NCBI GenBank assembly: GCA_045543495.1
Contig: JAZQMO010000035.1
Span: 1 to 38,612 of the forward strand
DNA length: 38,612 nucleotides
From: RGIG5579 sp045543495
GTDB taxonomy: Bacteria; Bacillota; Clostridia; Oscillospirales; SIG627
Direction: 5' to 3'
Positions 37,645 to 38,612 of this stretch are shown here, piece after piece. Each line of letters starts with the position of its first letter. Positions within the stretch are counted from its first letter, which is position 1. The notes beneath the pieces are model-generated. The model searched no databases, had not been told where the DNA came from, and was given only the letters and a program-made list of their open reading frames with translations. The position numbers were made by a program, and so were the translations under genes.

Positions 37645-37953
37645 TTAACACATAAAATCAGCGTATGAAATGATAGCAACCTCACAATTTTCACTTAAAA
37701 TCAATGATTGTATTTCCAGAACATCTTCTTTATCGCATCCAAAATATATTTGCTCTTTTTCAGGCGATTGAATGAAATAATTAACAGTAGACGAAATTGA
37801 TTTTAAACATTCATTCTTGTTGAATTGAATTTTTCCCCAAGAACCGCAATATTCTACTGTATTATCTGAATTTACAAAACGATCGCCAACGATATCAGAA
37901 CCGCTGTCAAATTCAAGTTCATTTTCATAAACGATAATAAATACTTTTTTCAT
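37645..37953 (-). CDS. Hypothetical protein (102 aa)
   Basis: Unassigned. Strand-rich and acidic (KKVFIIVYENELEFDSG; EQIYFGCDKEDVLEIQSLIL; CEVAIISYADFMC), perhaps a small alpha/beta domain. AT-rich codons like its neighbours. The start lies 1 bp after the stop of the four-helix-bundle gene, so the two are a tight pair on one transcript. Confidence 0.6.
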   Translation of the reverse strand: MKKVFIIVYENELEFDSGSDIVGDRFVNSDNTVEYCGSWGKIQFNKNECLKSISSTVNYFIQSPEKEQIYFGCDKEDVLEIQSLILSENCEVAIISYADFMC

Positions 37954-37954
37954 C

Positions 37955-38308
37955 CTACCCCTCCTGCAGTTTTCCTTTCAGCGTTTTACAACTTGAAATA
38001 AGCATTCTCCTAATACGACCGCAAAGGTTTCTATGACTTTTATAGGTATCTTCGTCTATTACTTTTGCATTATATAACAGCTTTAGCCACCCCTCAGTTT
38101 CGCTGCTTTCCTTGAGGGCTATCTCAAATTTCGAGAGCATATCCGCTTTACTTTGTCCGTAATTGGCTTCGCGAATATTGGCATAAACACTGCTTGAACT
38201 TTTACGAATTTGGAAAAGAGTGTTAGATGGCGCTTTGATATTTTGACAAAGCACTTCGACATCAGTTGCAAGCTGTTCTGCATAGGTCAACAAGTAATTT
38301 CTTGCCAT
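37955..38308 (-). CDS. Four helix bundle protein (TIGR02436/S23 type)
   Basis: A 117-residue all-helical protein with the signature SSSVYANIREANYGQSKADMLSKFEIALKESSETEGWLKLL. This family was first seen in 23S rRNA intervening sequences, and its relatives include the Avd accessory proteins of diversity-generating retroelements. They bind nucleic acid through a basic pentameric surface. No reverse transcriptase or template repeat is visible here, so its role is open. GAAAGGAGTG precedes the ATG. Confidence 0.85.
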   Translation of the reverse strand: MARNYLLTYAEQLATDVEVLCQNIKAPSNTLFQIRKSSSSVYANIREANYGQSKADMLSKFEIALKESSETEGWLKLLYNAKVIDEDTYKSHRNLCGRIRRMLISSCKTLKGKLQEG

Positions 38309-38329
38309 ATAAACACTCCTTTCAAACGT

Positions 38330-38358
38330 ATTATATCACGCCTTCGCAAATAAATCAA
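38330..38358 (-). promoter_or_regulatory. Promoter overlapping array 3
   Basis: On the minus strand: TTGATT, 17-bp spacer, TATAAT preceded by TGA. The -35 box is part of the first hairpin region of array 3. Confidence 0.75.
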
Positions 38359-38596
38359 GGCGCAGCCTTGTATATCATCCGCAACTTGTTGCGGTATATC
38401 ACTAATGCGTAGCATTGTATATCATCAAGCCGCAGGAGGAATTATACACGGCTTTGCTGTGATGATATACAGCTCCAAAGGAGCTGATGATATACACGCT
38501 GACGCGTGATGAGATACAAGGTCGGCAAGCCGACCTTGATGATATGCACCGCACTTCGCGCGGTGATGATATGCCAAGCCTGCGGCTTGGATAAAA
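38337..38596. repeat. Multi-hairpin array 3 (TATATCAT/ATGATATA linkers)
   Basis: About nine variable palindromes (for example CAAGGCG..CCTTG, CCGCAA/TTGCGG, AATGC/GCATT, AGCTCC/GGAGCT, ACGC/GCGT, AAGGTCGGC/GCCGACCTT, CCAAGCC/GGCTTGG) are separated by a constant linker. Left of about 38430 the linker is TATATCAT(C); right of it GATGATATA(C), its reverse complement. GTATATCATC (38417-38426) pairs perfectly with GATGATATAC (38461-38470). An A-rich run follows at the window end. Confidence 0.8.
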
Positions 38597-38612
38597 AAAG
38601 AAGTAACTTTTG

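Noticed and set aside
37955..38308. Diversity-generating retroelement (Avd-like protein)
   Set aside because: The four-helix-bundle protein alone is not enough; no reverse transcriptase, template repeat or C-type lectin target is visible in the window.
38337..38612. CRISPR array
   Set aside because: The constant unit is only 8-10 bases, the variable parts are palindromes rather than unrelated spacers, linker orientation reverses in the middle, and no cas gene is present.

Overview
The window looks like the chromosome of a Clostridia-class Bacillota, probably an uncultured gut-type lineage. The evidence is strong AGGAGG ribosome sites, many ATGA start/stop overlaps, consensus sigma-A promoters, a permease-plus-binding-protein (PotCD) fusion, a Toprim/DUF4093 RNase M5-like gene beside holA, and an ECF sigma gene with a YKPVIYLYP-family partner. 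Most host genes are moderately GC-rich. Two stretches are clearly more AT-rich and look acquired: about 10.2-16.2 kb and about 36.8-38.3 kb.

Layout. 0-4.4 kb: a compact phage-type lysis cassette (LLH-type holin, small holin-associated protein, tail/baseplate-like protein, amidase endolysin with a Pro-Glu repeat) with its own promoter and terminator and no visible head or tail-tube genes. 4.5-9.7 kb: housekeeping and accessory genes (unknown beta-rich protein, M20 peptidase, ComB-like phosphatase, COG2509 FAD protein, YjjG-type HAD). 10.18-16.27 kb: a roughly 6.1-kb integrative element inserted in the 3' end of tRNA-Trp. It carries a tyrosine integrase, an excisionase, an SSB-like protein, a second divergent tyrosine recombinase, two secreted lipoproteins and several structured leader RNAs. 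16.2-16.6 kb: intact tRNA-Trp, a broken tRNA-Trp copy and a CAU tRNA. 16.7-20.9 kb: a minus-strand operon (unknown protein, two cyclophilins, RibF, and a DacA/DacF-like protein that has lost all three catalytic motifs). 21-29.8 kb: a plus-strand polyamine transporter operon running into alaS, HIT, holA and an RNase M5-like gene. 29.8-32.8 kb: a metal-efflux module (P1B ATPase and a separate HMA protein) divergent from an ArsR-AraC fusion regulator. 32.9-35.8 kb: an ECF sigma factor operon. 35.9-38.3 kb: a GDPD-family gene and three small AT-rich genes.

The most unusual signal is a family of intergenic multi-hairpin arrays (9976-10144, 37412-37544, 38337-38596). Short variable palindromes are separated by a constant linker, and the linker reverses orientation at the middle of each array, so the two halves can pair. 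The first two arrays are homologous and differ by compensating changes in both local and long-range stems. Two arrays are followed directly by an intrinsic terminator. The third continues into a short A-rich run at the window end and supplies the -35 box of the neighbouring gene. A related GC-rich repeat sits inside the broken tRNA-Trp copy.

The tRNA-Trp element is the second focus. Its two attachment copies differ at only two positions, and these are the two partners of one T-stem base pair. Its cargo genes are preceded by promoter-leader-terminator units that resemble attenuators or small RNAs. All functional calls rest on reading motifs by eye; no database search was possible.
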